This document shows, piece by piece, positions 1-8,140 of a stretch of DNA of 64,000 bases. This DNA comes from CAXBCP01 sp047638395 (GTDB lineage Bacteria; Pseudomonadota; Alphaproteobacteria; MPNO01; UBA830), in assembly GCA_047638395.1 (NCBI GenBank), contig JBLIMV010000017.1, positions 66,897 to 130,896 of the forward strand. Reading direction: 5' to 3'. The notes under the pieces are model-generated. The model ran no database searches and had not been told where the DNA came from. It worked only from the letters and a program-made list of their open reading frames with translations. The first letter of the stretch is position 1. Each line of letters opens with the position of its first letter. The translations under genes were made by a program, and so were the position numbers.

Positions 1-726
1 AAACGCATAAAACTGCTCGACCATCTGCCTACCAAATACAGGTGTATCCTGTTCGACCGGCGCGAAAACGGCCAGTCCGGCGGCCGGGTGGAGCAAATCA
101 CGTGGGATCATTTCGTCCGTCAGGGCGCCGGCCTGCTGGATGCGCTGGGCGTCGACAAAGCACATATCATGGGCGGGTGCATGGGGTGCTGCCCGGTCTC
201 GGCCTTCGCGGTGGCGCATCCCGAGCGGACCCTGTCGATGGTGCATTACTGGCCGGTGGGCGGTGCCCAATACCGCATCAGCAGCCATCAGCGGTTTGCA
301 GCCCATGTCGAATTTGTTGAGGCGAACGGACTGCAGGCCGTCATCGATTTAGTGCATAGCCACGATAAAAACTTTTCCGGCGATCCGCGCGGCGGGCCAT
401 GGGGCCAGCCGATCCGGAATTCGGACACCTTCGCAACGGCCTATGCCGCCCTCGACCCGGCAAACTACGTTCAAACCGTGACGGCGATGTACCGCGACCT
501 GATCGATCGCGACACATCCCCTGGTGCGGAGCCGGAAGACCTGATCGCGCTGAGAATTCCAAGCCTTATCGTGCCCGGCAACGATAATTTCCACGCGACA
601 TCTGCAGCGCATTATCTGCATGAATGCCTGGAAGGTTCCGAATTCTGGGATATGCCGGTCGACGATCAGACCGAAGAAAATGCACCGTCGCGGGTTCTCG
701 ACTTCCTGGACAGTGTCTCCGGTTAA
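1..726 (+). CDS. alpha/beta hydrolase, Cys nucleophile (5' partial)
   Basis: The reading frame is open from base 1, so the start lies before the window; 241 codons are visible. The fold is alpha/beta hydrolase: a strand-turn with FDRRENGQS near residue 18, a nucleophile elbow GGCMGC near residue 60, and a late acid-turn motif VPGNDNFH near residue 193. The elbow carries Cys where most hydrolases have Ser, as in dienelactone hydrolases. I see no obvious catalytic His close to the C-terminus. The substrate is unknown. Its stop codon overlaps the stop of the convergent gene on the other strand by 4 bp. Homoserine acetyltransferase-like or ester/lactone hydrolase roles are both possible. Confidence 0.8.
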   Translation, partial: KRIKLLDHLPTKYRCILFDRRENGQSGGRVEQITWDHFVRQGAGLLDALGVDKAHIMGGCMGCCPVSAFAVAHPERTLSMVHYWPVGGAQYRISSHQRFAAHVEFVEANGLQAVIDLVHSHDKNFSGDPRGGPWGQPIRNSDTFATAYAALDPANYVQTVTAMYRDLIDRDTSPGAEPEDLIALRIPSLIVPGNDNFHATSAAHYLHECLEGSEFWDMPVDDQTEENAPSRVLDFLDSVSG

Positions 727-1664
727 GCGACAGCGTTATGCACCGGCTTCGCAAACAGATCTTCGAGCGCCATCCGTTCAGGGATAATCTGCTGAGTGAC
801 CGCGTGCCCGATCAGCCCTTCGAGGGTGTCGCGGTTGGGGTCGATGCCGTAAGGCAGCGGATCATCCATGTAATCGAGCGCCGCCTGATGGATCTTGTCG
901 ACCCGGCTTGGCACTGAAACCCGCCCGGCTTTCAGATCGTCGACATAAAGCCGTTTTGACGCCGCGAAGGCATCGAACACCTGAACCGCAACATCGGGGT
1001 TGTCCTTCAACAGTTCGTCACGCACGACGACGCAGTGATTGATCGGATACAACCCCCGGGTCTTCAGCGCCGACACAGCGGCGGCGAACGGATCTTCGAA
1101 CATCGTTGCGACATCCGGGTGATTGACCTTCGCGCCGACCGCAGCGACCAGATCGCCCGATGACAGCCGCCCTTCAAGATCGCCGTCTTCCAGTGGTTGT
1201 ACATTATCGGGGGCACGGTATTCCGCGACATGCTCATCACCTGACGGCGCCCAGGTGATCGATGCCAGATCGACATCGAACTCATCCTGAATAATCGACC
1301 GCGCCCAAACGCCGGTGGTCACAGTATAGCCCCGGTTCACCCCGACCCGTTTGCCGATGAGGCCTGCCGGCGAGATCAGCCCCGACGGGACATGGTGCAG
1401 AATCGCATCGTGATGAAAATCGCGCACGAGAAAGATCGGCAGGGCCGTAAACTTCACGCCATGCGCCTTGGCACATATATAGGTCGTCAGCGCCATTTCG
1501 CAGACATCATAGGCGAGTTCGCGCACCATCCGGCGGAATCCGTGTACCAGAACGGGCACTTCCTCGAAATCGAGGTCGAAATCAGGCAGTGAAATCTCGC
1601 CTTCCTTCAATGCGCGATTGTTGCCCTGGGTCCGGGAGACGGCGCGAATTTTAGTCTTAGTCAT
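723..1664 (-). CDS. 4,5-dihydroxyphthalate decarboxylase-like / PBP2-fold protein
   Basis: This 313-residue protein has a type 2 periplasmic-binding-protein fold but no signal peptide (MTKTKIRAVSRTQGN), which suggests a cytoplasmic enzyme or binding protein. It shares layout with the protein at 4805-5794: a DLKGKR/GLIGKRVGV-type segment after the first lobe, a central segment on limited access to the ligand cleft, and a C-terminal PLPYGIDPNR motif matching PFPFGIDENR in the paralogue. The family includes 4,5-dihydroxyphthalate decarboxylase and NMT1-like proteins. It lies 24 bp downstream of the small gene at 1689-1979 and is probably co-transcribed with it. Function beyond family is inference. 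Confidence 0.8.
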   Translation of the reverse strand: MTKTKIRAVSRTQGNNRALKEGEISLPDFDLDFEEVPVLVHGFRRMVRELAYDVCEMALTTYICAKAHGVKFTALPIFLVRDFHHDAILHHVPSGLISPAGLIGKRVGVNRGYTVTTGVWARSIIQDEFDVDLASITWAPSGDEHVAEYRAPDNVQPLEDGDLEGRLSSGDLVAAVGAKVNHPDVATMFEDPFAAAVSALKTRGLYPINHCVVVRDELLKDNPDVAVQVFDAFAASKRLYVDDLKAGRVSVPSRVDKIHQAALDYMDDPLPYGIDPNRDTLEGLIGHAVTQQIIPERMALEDLFAKPVHNAVA

Positions 1665-1688
1665 CGTTTTGTCTTTTCTTTCAGTGAG

Positions 1689-1979
1689 TTAGCAACAATC
1701 TATATCGCCGTTATCTTCCAGCGCCGGCAACAACCAGCGGACCGGCAGGTCGGCATCCTGCACCGTTGCCACCGGTGAGAATACCTTCAGCCGGTAGCGG
1801 CGCTCGGCTTTCCAGAAGATCACATTGGTCTCCTGCGGCGGAAACCCCGGCCTGATCCCCGGATCCTGCGACACCAGGATAATCTCGGATTCAGGGATAC
1901 CAAAATGCGCGCGCACCAGACCCTCAACGCGCGAAATATCGCCAAGGGTGTTTTTTTCCGGTCCGAGTCTTCTGAACAT
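1689..1979 (-). CDS. unrecognised 96-residue protein with Cys-Cys tail
   Basis: I do not recognise this family. The frame opens at ATG 1979 behind a weak GCGGAA ribosome site and encodes a compact protein: an amphipathic N-terminal half (ISRVEGLVRAHFGIPES), a strand-like segment with SQDPGIRPGFPPQETN, a second pair of strands (VIFWKAERRYRLKVFSP), and the ending DNGDIDCC. Composition is that of a folded globular protein rather than a noncoding frame, and it sits in the same orientation 24 bp before the dihydroxyphthalate decarboxylase-like gene. The terminal Cys pair could bind metal or form a disulfide, but this is speculation. A longer upstream extension would run into the divergent dehydrogenase gene. 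Confidence 0.6.
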   Translation of the reverse strand: MFRRLGPEKNTLGDISRVEGLVRAHFGIPESEIILVSQDPGIRPGFPPQETNVIFWKAERRYRLKVFSPVATVQDADLPVRWLLPALEDNGDIDCC

Positions 1980-2060
1980 CCGTGATTCCGCAGCTACGAC
2001 ATTGCCGGAACTCTGCCGCTTTGGTAAGTCATGGTCAATAAGAACACAGGAGAGATCGGC
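1980..2060. promoter_or_regulatory. divergent intergenic region (promoters expected)
   Basis: This 81-bp gap separates the leftward small gene/decarboxylase-like pair from the rightward dehydrogenase/GTPase genes, so it should hold divergent start signals. An ACAGGAGAG ribosome site for the GTG start at 2061 is visible at 2046-2054. No convincing -35/-10 pair or operator could be picked by eye. Confidence 0.35.
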
Positions 2061-3164
2061 GTGACTGAAAAAGTAAACGCGGCCGTCAGAACGGCGCCCC
2101 AGACAACCGAATTTCGTGAATACGACATGCCGGACATCCCGGACGAAGCAGCGCTTCTGAAGGTCGAGGTCGCCGGCATCTGCGGCACGGACGTAAAATT
2201 CTATTCTAAGCCGCCATTCGAAGGTCCCGTCATCATGGGCCACGAAAACATCGGCTACATCGCCAAGGCGGGCAAAACGTTCCAGAAACGCCGCGGGCTG
2301 AAAGAAGGCGATCTTGTCTTTGCCGAACATTATGTCGGCTGCATGAATTGCGAACATTGCCACCGCGGTGATTACCGCCTGTGCATGGCAACCGACTGGC
2401 GCAAAAACCCGGAAGGGCTACGCTTCGGCTACACGCTGGCCGAACGCGCGCCGCATCTGTTCGGCGGGTTTGCCGAATACATGTACCTGCCGTGGAACTC
2501 GGTTATTCACAAAGTACCGGACGGGCTGTCACCCGAACTGGCCGGTGTCGTCACGCCGATGGCCAATGGTATTCAGTGGGCCCTGTTCGACTGCGGCGTC
2601 GGGTATGACAGCCGCGTGCTGATCCAGGGACCCGGCCAGCAGGGTCTGAGCCAGCTGGTTGCCTGCAAACAGGCTGGTGCATCGCTGATTATTATCACCG
2701 GCACCGCGAAGGACACCGCACGCATGGAGGTCGCAAAGAAACTCGGCGCCGACTGCGTGATCAATGTGGACGAGGAAGATCCGCTCGAGAAAATCAACGA
2801 AGTCACCGGCGGCGAAGGCGTTGACGTGTCTCTCGATTGCACGGCAGGCGCCGGCACCATCCCGGTCCTGCTCGGCATCGAAGCGCTGAAGCGCAAGGGC
2901 GGCACCCTGTTGATCCAGGGCGACGTCGCGGAGTTCCCGAACTTCCCGTTGGGCAAGGTTGCGACAAAATACATCACCGTCAAAGCCGCCCGTGGCCACA
3001 ATTACGAGAGCTGCGAACTGGCGCTCAGGCAACTTAATTCCGACCGGTTTGATCTGGATATGATCACAACACACCGCTTTGCGCTCAAAGATACGCATGA
3101 GGCGATCAACGCGGTCGGTGGAAGCGGCGACGTCATCCACGTCTCGCTGATGCCCTGGGCGTAA
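2061..3164 (+). CDS. zinc-dependent alcohol dehydrogenase (MDR family)
   Basis: The 367-residue product is a medium-chain dehydrogenase/reductase using NAD(P)H to interconvert an alcohol and a carbonyl. Catalytic zinc ligands are recognisable in GICGTD and the GHE of MGHENIGYI; structural zinc cysteines follow as CMNCEHCHRGDYRLC. The Rossmann nucleotide site is GPGQQG, followed by KLGADCVINVDEEDP. The GTG at 2061 is preferred over an in-frame ATG at 2031 because AGGAGA lies 7 nt before it. The next gene starts 3 nt after the stop, so the two are almost certainly one transcript. The substrate is unknown; the surrounding genes suggest a catabolic alcohol intermediate. Confidence 0.9.
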   Translation: MTEKVNAAVRTAPQTTEFREYDMPDIPDEAALLKVEVAGICGTDVKFYSKPPFEGPVIMGHENIGYIAKAGKTFQKRRGLKEGDLVFAEHYVGCMNCEHCHRGDYRLCMATDWRKNPEGLRFGYTLAERAPHLFGGFAEYMYLPWNSVIHKVPDGLSPELAGVVTPMANGIQWALFDCGVGYDSRVLIQGPGQQGLSQLVACKQAGASLIIITGTAKDTARMEVAKKLGADCVINVDEEDPLEKINEVTGGEGVDVSLDCTAGAGTIPVLLGIEALKRKGGTLLIQGDVAEFPNFPLGKVATKYITVKAARGHNYESCELALRQLNSDRFDLDMITTHRFALKDTHEAINAVGGSGDVIHVSLMPWA

Positions 3165-3167
3165 CAA

Positions 3168-4193
3168 TTGACCGTCCCCGCCGAAACCCCTGACACAAGG
3201 ATACCGGTTACGGTCCTGACGGGGTTTCTGGGGGCGGGCAAAACGACCCTGCTCAACCGCCTGCTGTCGGAACTTTCGGGAAAGCGTTTCGCCGTCATCG
3301 TCAATGAGTTCGGCGATATCGGAATCGACGGCGATCTGATTGAAACCGGCGAGGAAGAGCTGATCGAACTGAGCAGCGGCTGTATCTGCTGTGTCGTTCG
3401 GGGCGATCTGATCCGGGGCATGCGCAACCTGCTGGTCGAGAAACCGGGCCTCGACGGGATCATTATCGAGACCACAGGTCTCGCCAACCCCAGCCCGGTG
3501 ATCCAGACCCTGGTCATCGATCAGGTCATCGGTGCGCAGTGCCGCCTGGATTCGGTGCTCTGTGTGGTCGACGCGGTACATATCACCGCCCAACTGACGG
3601 AAGGCGTCGACGCCGCCGACCAGATCGCGTTCAGCGACCATCTGGTTTTGAATAAAATCGACGATGCCACACAGCCCGTCGCCGACATAGAAGCCAGCCT
3701 GCGCCAACTTAACCCGTTCGCCCCGATCACCCGTACAAACCGTGCCGATGTCCCGGCTAGTCAGGTACTAAACCGCAACGGGTTCGATCTCGACCGGATC
3801 GAGGCCCAGCTGCCAGCCGATACGGATCATGACCACCAGGATCACGACGGGCATCAGGATCATGGCGGACACATCGACAAAACAGGGATCACCAGCGTGT
3901 CGTTGACCTGCGCTGAACCGCTGCACGCAGACCTGCTGGAAGAATGGCTACAGGATCTGCTGGCGCGCCATGGAACAGACATCCTGCGCACAAAGGGCAT
4001 CCTGTCCATCGCGGGAGAAAACCGGAAACTGGCCCTGCAGGCGGTGAACATGATGCTGGAAGGCGATTTTATCGGCGCATGGGGAACTGAACAGCGCGGA
4101 TCGCGCATCGTCTTTATCGGCCGGAACCTGGACCGCAACAATCTGTATCAGGCTTTCCAGAAATGCCGGGCGGCGGTCGCCGCAGAAGCCTAA
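3168..4193 (+). CDS. CobW/COG0523-family GTPase (metallochaperone-like)
   Basis: This 341-residue P-loop GTPase belongs to the G3E/COG0523 family, whose members deliver metals or assist metalloenzyme maturation. Walker A is GFLGAGKT (residues 19-26), the family metal motif is CICC (72-75), NKID (162-165) gives guanine specificity, and a His/Asp-rich run occupies about 219-235 (HDHQDHDGHQDHGGH). A CobW C-terminal domain follows. The only start available near the preceding stop is TTG at 3168. Placement 3 nt after the zinc dehydrogenase suggests it serves that enzyme or another metal protein in the cluster (inference). It is unlikely to be the cobalamin-synthesis CobW, as no cob genes are nearby. 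Confidence 0.88.
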   Translation: MTVPAETPDTRIPVTVLTGFLGAGKTTLLNRLLSELSGKRFAVIVNEFGDIGIDGDLIETGEEELIELSSGCICCVVRGDLIRGMRNLLVEKPGLDGIIIETTGLANPSPVIQTLVIDQVIGAQCRLDSVLCVVDAVHITAQLTEGVDAADQIAFSDHLVLNKIDDATQPVADIEASLRQLNPFAPITRTNRADVPASQVLNRNGFDLDRIEAQLPADTDHDHQDHDGHQDHGGHIDKTGITSVSLTCAEPLHADLLEEWLQDLLARHGTDILRTKGILSIAGENRKLALQAVNMMLEGDFIGAWGTEQRGSRIVFIGRNLDRNNLYQAFQKCRAAVAAEA

Positions 4194-4212
4194 GACTTAG
4201 GGAGCTTAGATC

Positions 4213-4761
4213 ATGACCAGAATTCCCGTCCTCGACCGGGACGACATGGATGCCGAACAGCAGGCAGTCCATGACCGGATTGTCGCCAATAACGCCCGCG
4301 TCGGGTTCGGCCCGGCCATCGGTTACGCCTATTCCGCAGGTGTCTGGCAGATACACAACACATCCAGCGCACATCTGCTGGATTGTTCCCTCACCAACGC
4401 GCAGGTGCGCATCGTGTCGCTGATGACAGTGCGGCACTGGAAAGCGGCCTACCCCTGGAGCGCGCAGGCGAAAACAGCGCTGAAGGCAGGACTTGATCCT
4501 GCAATCATCGAGGCGATCAATGAGGGTACGGACCCGGACTTCGACGATGCCGCGGATGCCGCCGTGCATGACGCCGCCCGTGAACTTCTGGCGACCGGTA
4601 CGCTGTCAGACGAAGGGTTCAAGGCGGCTGAGACAACGCTCGGCTATCAGCGTGTGGTCGAGCTTGTTGGCGCGATCGGACATTTCTGCACGACGGCGAT
4701 GATGGCAAACGTGGTCGGCGTAACACCAGCCGCCGATGCGCCATCGCACCTCAAAAAATAG
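4213..4761 (+). CDS. carboxymuconolactone decarboxylase family protein
   Basis: The 182-residue helical protein has the AhpD/carboxymuconolactone decarboxylase pattern: PVLDRDDMDAEQQAVHDRI at the start, a central helix LTNAQVRIVSLMTVRHWKA, and a C-terminal GYQRVVELVGAIGHFCTTA. The CxxC thiol pair of peroxidase-active AhpD proteins is absent, so a decarboxylase or hydrolase-like role is more likely than peroxide reduction. It lies 19 bp after the GTPase gene and 43 bp before the second decarboxylase-like gene, within the same apparent transcription unit. Substrate unknown. Confidence 0.85.
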   Translation: MTRIPVLDRDDMDAEQQAVHDRIVANNARVGFGPAIGYAYSAGVWQIHNTSSAHLLDCSLTNAQVRIVSLMTVRHWKAAYPWSAQAKTALKAGLDPAIIEAINEGTDPDFDDAADAAVHDAARELLATGTLSDEGFKAAETTLGYQRVVELVGAIGHFCTTAMMANVVGVTPAADAPSHLKK

Positions 4762-4804
4762 CCAAAAGACTCCAATACAAGAATAACGGGAAAAGGGACC
4801 CCCG

Positions 4805-5794
4805 ATGAACAAGCTCAAACTCAGTATCGCCTCGACGGATTACGATCACTTCCGCGATTTCCGTACCGGTGACGTCCGGGCCGAAGGGATCGACCATACA
4901 TGGTCGATGCTGGGTCACCACGAAGTGTTCGCGCGCTTCACTGCGAACCGTGAATGGGATGTCGCCGAGCTCAGCTTTGCCAAGTTCTCGGCCCAGATCA
5001 CCCGCGATGACTGCGACATCGTCGGCCTGCCGGTGGTGTGTTCGCGCCTGTTCCGGTTCTCATCGTTCTATGTGAACAAGAACGCGGGCATCAAAACGGT
5101 CGAGGACCTGAAGGGCAAACGCATCGGCTCGCCAGAGTGGGCGCACTCCGCCGCCGTCTATATGCGCGGCTGGATGCATAACGACTGCGGCGTCAAACTG
5201 CCTGACGTACACTGGTATCAGGCGGGCGCCAACGCGCCGGGCCGCGTCGAAAAGGTCGAACTGAACCTGCCCGAAGGTGTCGAGATTACTCGCGTCGCCG
5301 ACAAGTCGCTGTCGGAAATGCTGGCGTCAGGCGAGATCGATTGCGCCATCATCGCCCGTCCGCCGACCTGTTTTCTCGAAGGCCACCCGGATATCGAGCG
5401 GCTCTTCCCCGACTATCTGGAAATGGAAGAAGACTATTACGACCGCACCAAGGTGTGGCCGATCATGCATATCATCGCGATCCAGAAACATATTTTGGAT
5501 GAAAACCCGTGGGTCGCGCGCAACCTGTTCAACGCCTTCAACGAATCCAAGCGGCGCAGCCTGGAACGCATGTTCGATCCGGCGGTGTCACGCTATCCCC
5601 TGCCCTGGGTGCCGACTTATGCGCGCAAAGTTCAGGAAACCTTCGGCGATGACCCGTTCCCGTTCGGGATCGACGAGAACCGCGCGACCTGGGAACAGAT
5701 GCTGCTCTATACCTATCAGCAGGGCATCGCACTCAAGCATGTCGCGCCCGAAGATATTTTTCCGAAGGGGCTGATGACCAAAGTCGTCGTTTAG
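4805..5794 (+). CDS. 4,5-dihydroxyphthalate decarboxylase-like protein
   Basis: This 329-residue protein is the better match of the two paralogues to the 4,5-dihydroxyphthalate decarboxylase family, which has a PBP2-like fold. Visible features are LSIASTDYDHFRDF at the N-terminus, VEDLKGKRIGSPEW around residue 100, SEMLASGEIDCAIIARPP around 178, and DDPFPFGIDENRATWE around 280. There is no signal peptide, favouring a cytosolic enzyme over a transporter receptor. An ATG preceded by AAAAGGGACCCCCG gives a good start. It sits between a carboxymuconolactone decarboxylase-family gene and a class II aldolase, consistent with a carboxylated ring substrate (inference). Confidence 0.85.
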   Translation: MNKLKLSIASTDYDHFRDFRTGDVRAEGIDHTWSMLGHHEVFARFTANREWDVAELSFAKFSAQITRDDCDIVGLPVVCSRLFRFSSFYVNKNAGIKTVEDLKGKRIGSPEWAHSAAVYMRGWMHNDCGVKLPDVHWYQAGANAPGRVEKVELNLPEGVEITRVADKSLSEMLASGEIDCAIIARPPTCFLEGHPDIERLFPDYLEMEEDYYDRTKVWPIMHIIAIQKHILDENPWVARNLFNAFNESKRRSLERMFDPAVSRYPLPWVPTYARKVQETFGDDPFPFGIDENRATWEQMLLYTYQQGIALKHVAPEDIFPKGLMTKVVV

Positions 5795-5814
5795 GATCAC
5801 AGGGACAGATCGAT

Positions 5815-6498
5815 ATGAGCGAGATAGAAGACCATAAACAACAGATCGTGCGCTGCATCCGCATGCTGGAGCGCTGCGGCATCATGGATTATAACGGCCA
5901 TGCGAGCACCCGGATCGGCGACAACCGGATGCTGATCAATATCGGATCCTGCCAACGCAGCCGACTGACAACCGACGATATCTGTACCATCGATTTCGAC
6001 GGGAATGTGATCGAAGGGAATGGCAAGCCGCCGCTCGAATTTCATCTGCACGCCGGCATCTACAAGGCGCGCGCAGATGTCGATGCCGTCGTTCACTGCC
6101 ACCCGCGGTGGTCGACCACACTGTCGACGGCGGGGGTCGAATACCTGCCGGTCTACGCGCAGGGCTCGCTGGTCTACCCGCTGCCGGTGCTCGATTCACC
6201 GGATTCAATCAACAACCCGGTCATGTCGGGGCGGCTGAACGACACGCTCGGCGAGCGCCCGGCAGCATTGATGAAAGCGCACGGCGCGGTGACGACGGGC
6301 AAGACCCTGATCGATGCCTTCGTGTTGCTCAACTATCTGGAAGAAAACGCCGAGCGTCAGTACATGGCGGCGCAGATCGGCACACCTTATGCATTTACGG
6401 CAGACGAGCTTGCGCTGTGCCGTGAAAAACTGTGGACCGCGAGCCTGTTCCAGCGCACCTGGGACCATTTCAGCGCAAAACTGGATGATGGTGCCTGA
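5815..6498 (+). CDS. class II aldolase/adducin family protein
   Basis: The 227-residue product belongs to the zinc-dependent class II aldolase family (fuculose-phosphate/ribulose-phosphate type). Metal-binding histidines are visible in VHCHP (about residues 97-101) and KAHGAVTTG (about 157), and the N-terminal GHAST(R) turn near residue 25 is typical of the substrate phosphate loop. Several family members act on non-phosphorylated acids or as decarboxylases, so the reaction cannot be fixed. Its stop TGA shares one base with the ATG of the next gene (TGATG), indicating translational coupling. Confidence 0.87.
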   Translation: MSEIEDHKQQIVRCIRMLERCGIMDYNGHASTRIGDNRMLINIGSCQRSRLTTDDICTIDFDGNVIEGNGKPPLEFHLHAGIYKARADVDAVVHCHPRWSTTLSTAGVEYLPVYAQGSLVYPLPVLDSPDSINNPVMSGRLNDTLGERPAALMKAHGAVTTGKTLIDAFVLLNYLEENAERQYMAAQIGTPYAFTADELALCREKLWTASLFQRTWDHFSAKLDDGA

Positions 6499-7340
6499 TG
6501 GAAAAATTTCATATGGCGGCGGTCATGGGCTGGCCGGTGATGCACTCACTATCGCCGCTGATGCACAACACGTGGATGGAACAGGAAGGGCTTAAAGGCA
6601 CCTACGTGCCGCTCGCGATTGAACCGGGGACTCTGGAGCCGGCGCTGCGCGCCCTGCACCCGCTCGGTTTTGCCGGCTGCAACCTGACAATCCCGCACAA
6701 GCTCGACGCGATGACGATCGTCGATGAGGTCGATGAAGTCGCCCGGAAGATCGGCGCGATGAGCTGCGTTGTCGTGCGCGAAGACGGCTCGCTCTTCGGT
6801 ACCAATAACGACTGGCTCGGTTTCGTCGGCAACCTGAAACAGTTCTTTCCCGACTTCCGCGCCGATACGGGTCCCGTCACGGTGATTGGCGCAGGCGGCG
6901 GCGGACGCGCTGTCTGCTACGCAATGCTCGACCAGGGCGCGTCCGAAATCCGGCTGGTCAATCGCACCCCGGAAGAGCCGGCACTGATCGCCGCCGAGTT
7001 CGGCGGGCCGATTACACCCGTGAGTTGGGCGGACCGCCACGATGCGCTCGACGGCGCCGTCATGGTCGTGAACGCGACGAGCCAGGGCATGAAAGGGGAA
7101 CCGGCGCTCGATATCGGGCTGGATACTCTGCCTGTGTCGGCCCTTGCCGTGGATATTATCTATACCCCGCTGGAAACGCCGTTCCTTACCGCCGCCAGGA
7201 TGCGCGGCAACCCGACCCTGAACGGGCTTGGCATGCTGCTGCATCAGGGACCCGCTGCCTGGAAACTATGGTTCGGTATCGAGCCTGCCATCACCGACGC
7301 CCTGCGCCAACGCATGGAACAGGCCCTCGGCGGCCAATAG
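6498..7340 (+). CDS. shikimate dehydrogenase-like oxidoreductase
   Basis: This 280-residue protein has the AroE two-domain layout. The substrate domain shows SLSPLMHN (about 15-22), NLTIPHK (about 58-64, including the catalytic Lys) and TNNDWLGF (Asp of the Lys/Asp pair). The NAD(P) domain shows GAGGGGRA followed by LVNRTPEE and NATSQGM. Active-site residues look intact, so it is probably an enzyme. Its place inside a catabolic cluster, coupled to an aldolase, argues for quinate/shikimate-like substrate oxidation or another hydroxy acid rather than the housekeeping aromatic pathway (inference). Confidence 0.85.
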   Translation: MEKFHMAAVMGWPVMHSLSPLMHNTWMEQEGLKGTYVPLAIEPGTLEPALRALHPLGFAGCNLTIPHKLDAMTIVDEVDEVARKIGAMSCVVVREDGSLFGTNNDWLGFVGNLKQFFPDFRADTGPVTVIGAGGGGRAVCYAMLDQGASEIRLVNRTPEEPALIAAEFGGPITPVSWADRHDALDGAVMVVNATSQGMKGEPALDIGLDTLPVSALAVDIIYTPLETPFLTAARMRGNPTLNGLGMLLHQGPAAWKLWFGIEPAITDALRQRMEQALGGQ

Positions 7341-7367
7341 AACACTGACGATGACGGAACACATGAA

Positions 7368-8045
7368 ATGACGGACGGCATCACCGAGACCGATCCACCC
7401 AAACCGGCGGCCCCGCGCATCTGGCTTGGGATCGAATTTGCCATTCTGTTTTTGATCGTACCCGTCGCCCATGTCGTCTTTTTCGATACGTTCGGGCCGT
7501 TCGCCCCGCTTGCCGCCGTGTTCATCGTATCGGCCGTTTTGCTTGGCCTGACTCCCGGTTTCCGGTGGCGGGAACTGGTCGATTGCCGGGGGCTACTCAG
7601 CCATATTCCGATGATCGTCATCCTGATCGCACTGTGCACCGCGGTGACGTTCGGGCTCACACTGATGATAGTGCCCGAAATGTTCCTTGGCTTTCCCCGA
7701 AACAGTTTTGACCGCTACCTGCTGGTCATCGCGCTCTATCCGTTTTTGTCGGTCCTCGGCCAGGAAATTGCCTACCGGCTATTATTCTTCAAACGCTATG
7801 GCGCACTGTTTCCCAATCGGACCGTGGCCATCGTCGCCAGCGCGTTCGTCTTCGCACTTGCGCACGCATTTTACCTGAACTGGGTCGCCGTCATCCTGTC
7901 GTTCGCCGGTGGACTCTTCTTTGCCTGGGCCTATGAGCGTACACGGTCGTTTATGCTGGTATGGATTCTGCACAGCCTCGCCGGACAGGTCCTGTTCACG
8001 TCCGGGCTCGGCATCTTTTTTTATCACGGCACCATTCCAGGCTAG
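7368..8045 (+). CDS. CPBP family intramembrane metalloprotease
   Basis: The 225-residue protein has about six hydrophobic segments and the CPBP/Abi signature order: QEIAYRLLFF (motif 1, normally EExxxR; the first Glu is Gln here), FVFALAHAFY (motif 2, FxxxH) and VWILHSLAGQ (motif 3 His). Members are glutamic/metal intramembrane proteases such as Rce1, or noncatalytic membrane proteins. The replacement of the first Glu may reduce activity, although the second Glu is kept. Start ATG 7368 follows GAACACATGAA; earlier ATGs are out of frame. Its role beside metabolic genes is unclear. Confidence 0.82.
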   Translation: MTDGITETDPPKPAAPRIWLGIEFAILFLIVPVAHVVFFDTFGPFAPLAAVFIVSAVLLGLTPGFRWRELVDCRGLLSHIPMIVILIALCTAVTFGLTLMIVPEMFLGFPRNSFDRYLLVIALYPFLSVLGQEIAYRLLFFKRYGALFPNRTVAIVASAFVFALAHAFYLNWVAVILSFAGGLFFAWAYERTRSFMLVWILHSLAGQVLFTSGLGIFFYHGTIPG

Positions 8046-8066
8046 CCGATTGTATAGGCGCTCCGT

Positions 8067-8088
8067 TTACCGGCCCCTTACCGGCCCC
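8067..8088. repeat. tandem 11-bp direct repeat upstream of hyuA
   Basis: Two perfect copies of TTACCGGCCCC stand head to tail in the 95-bp gap between the protease gene and hyuA. It may be a duplicated operator or slippage product. No protein is known to bind it. Confidence 0.6.
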
Positions 8089-8140
8089 ATATCAAACGGC
8101 TATCATCTCACCGACGATTTGACCGAGACACAGGGACCGG

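Noticed and set aside
2529..3707. A 392-codon frame on the minus strand across the dehydrogenase and GTPase genes
   Set aside because: It overlaps two clear genes, and its sequence reads as their complement with no domain of its own.
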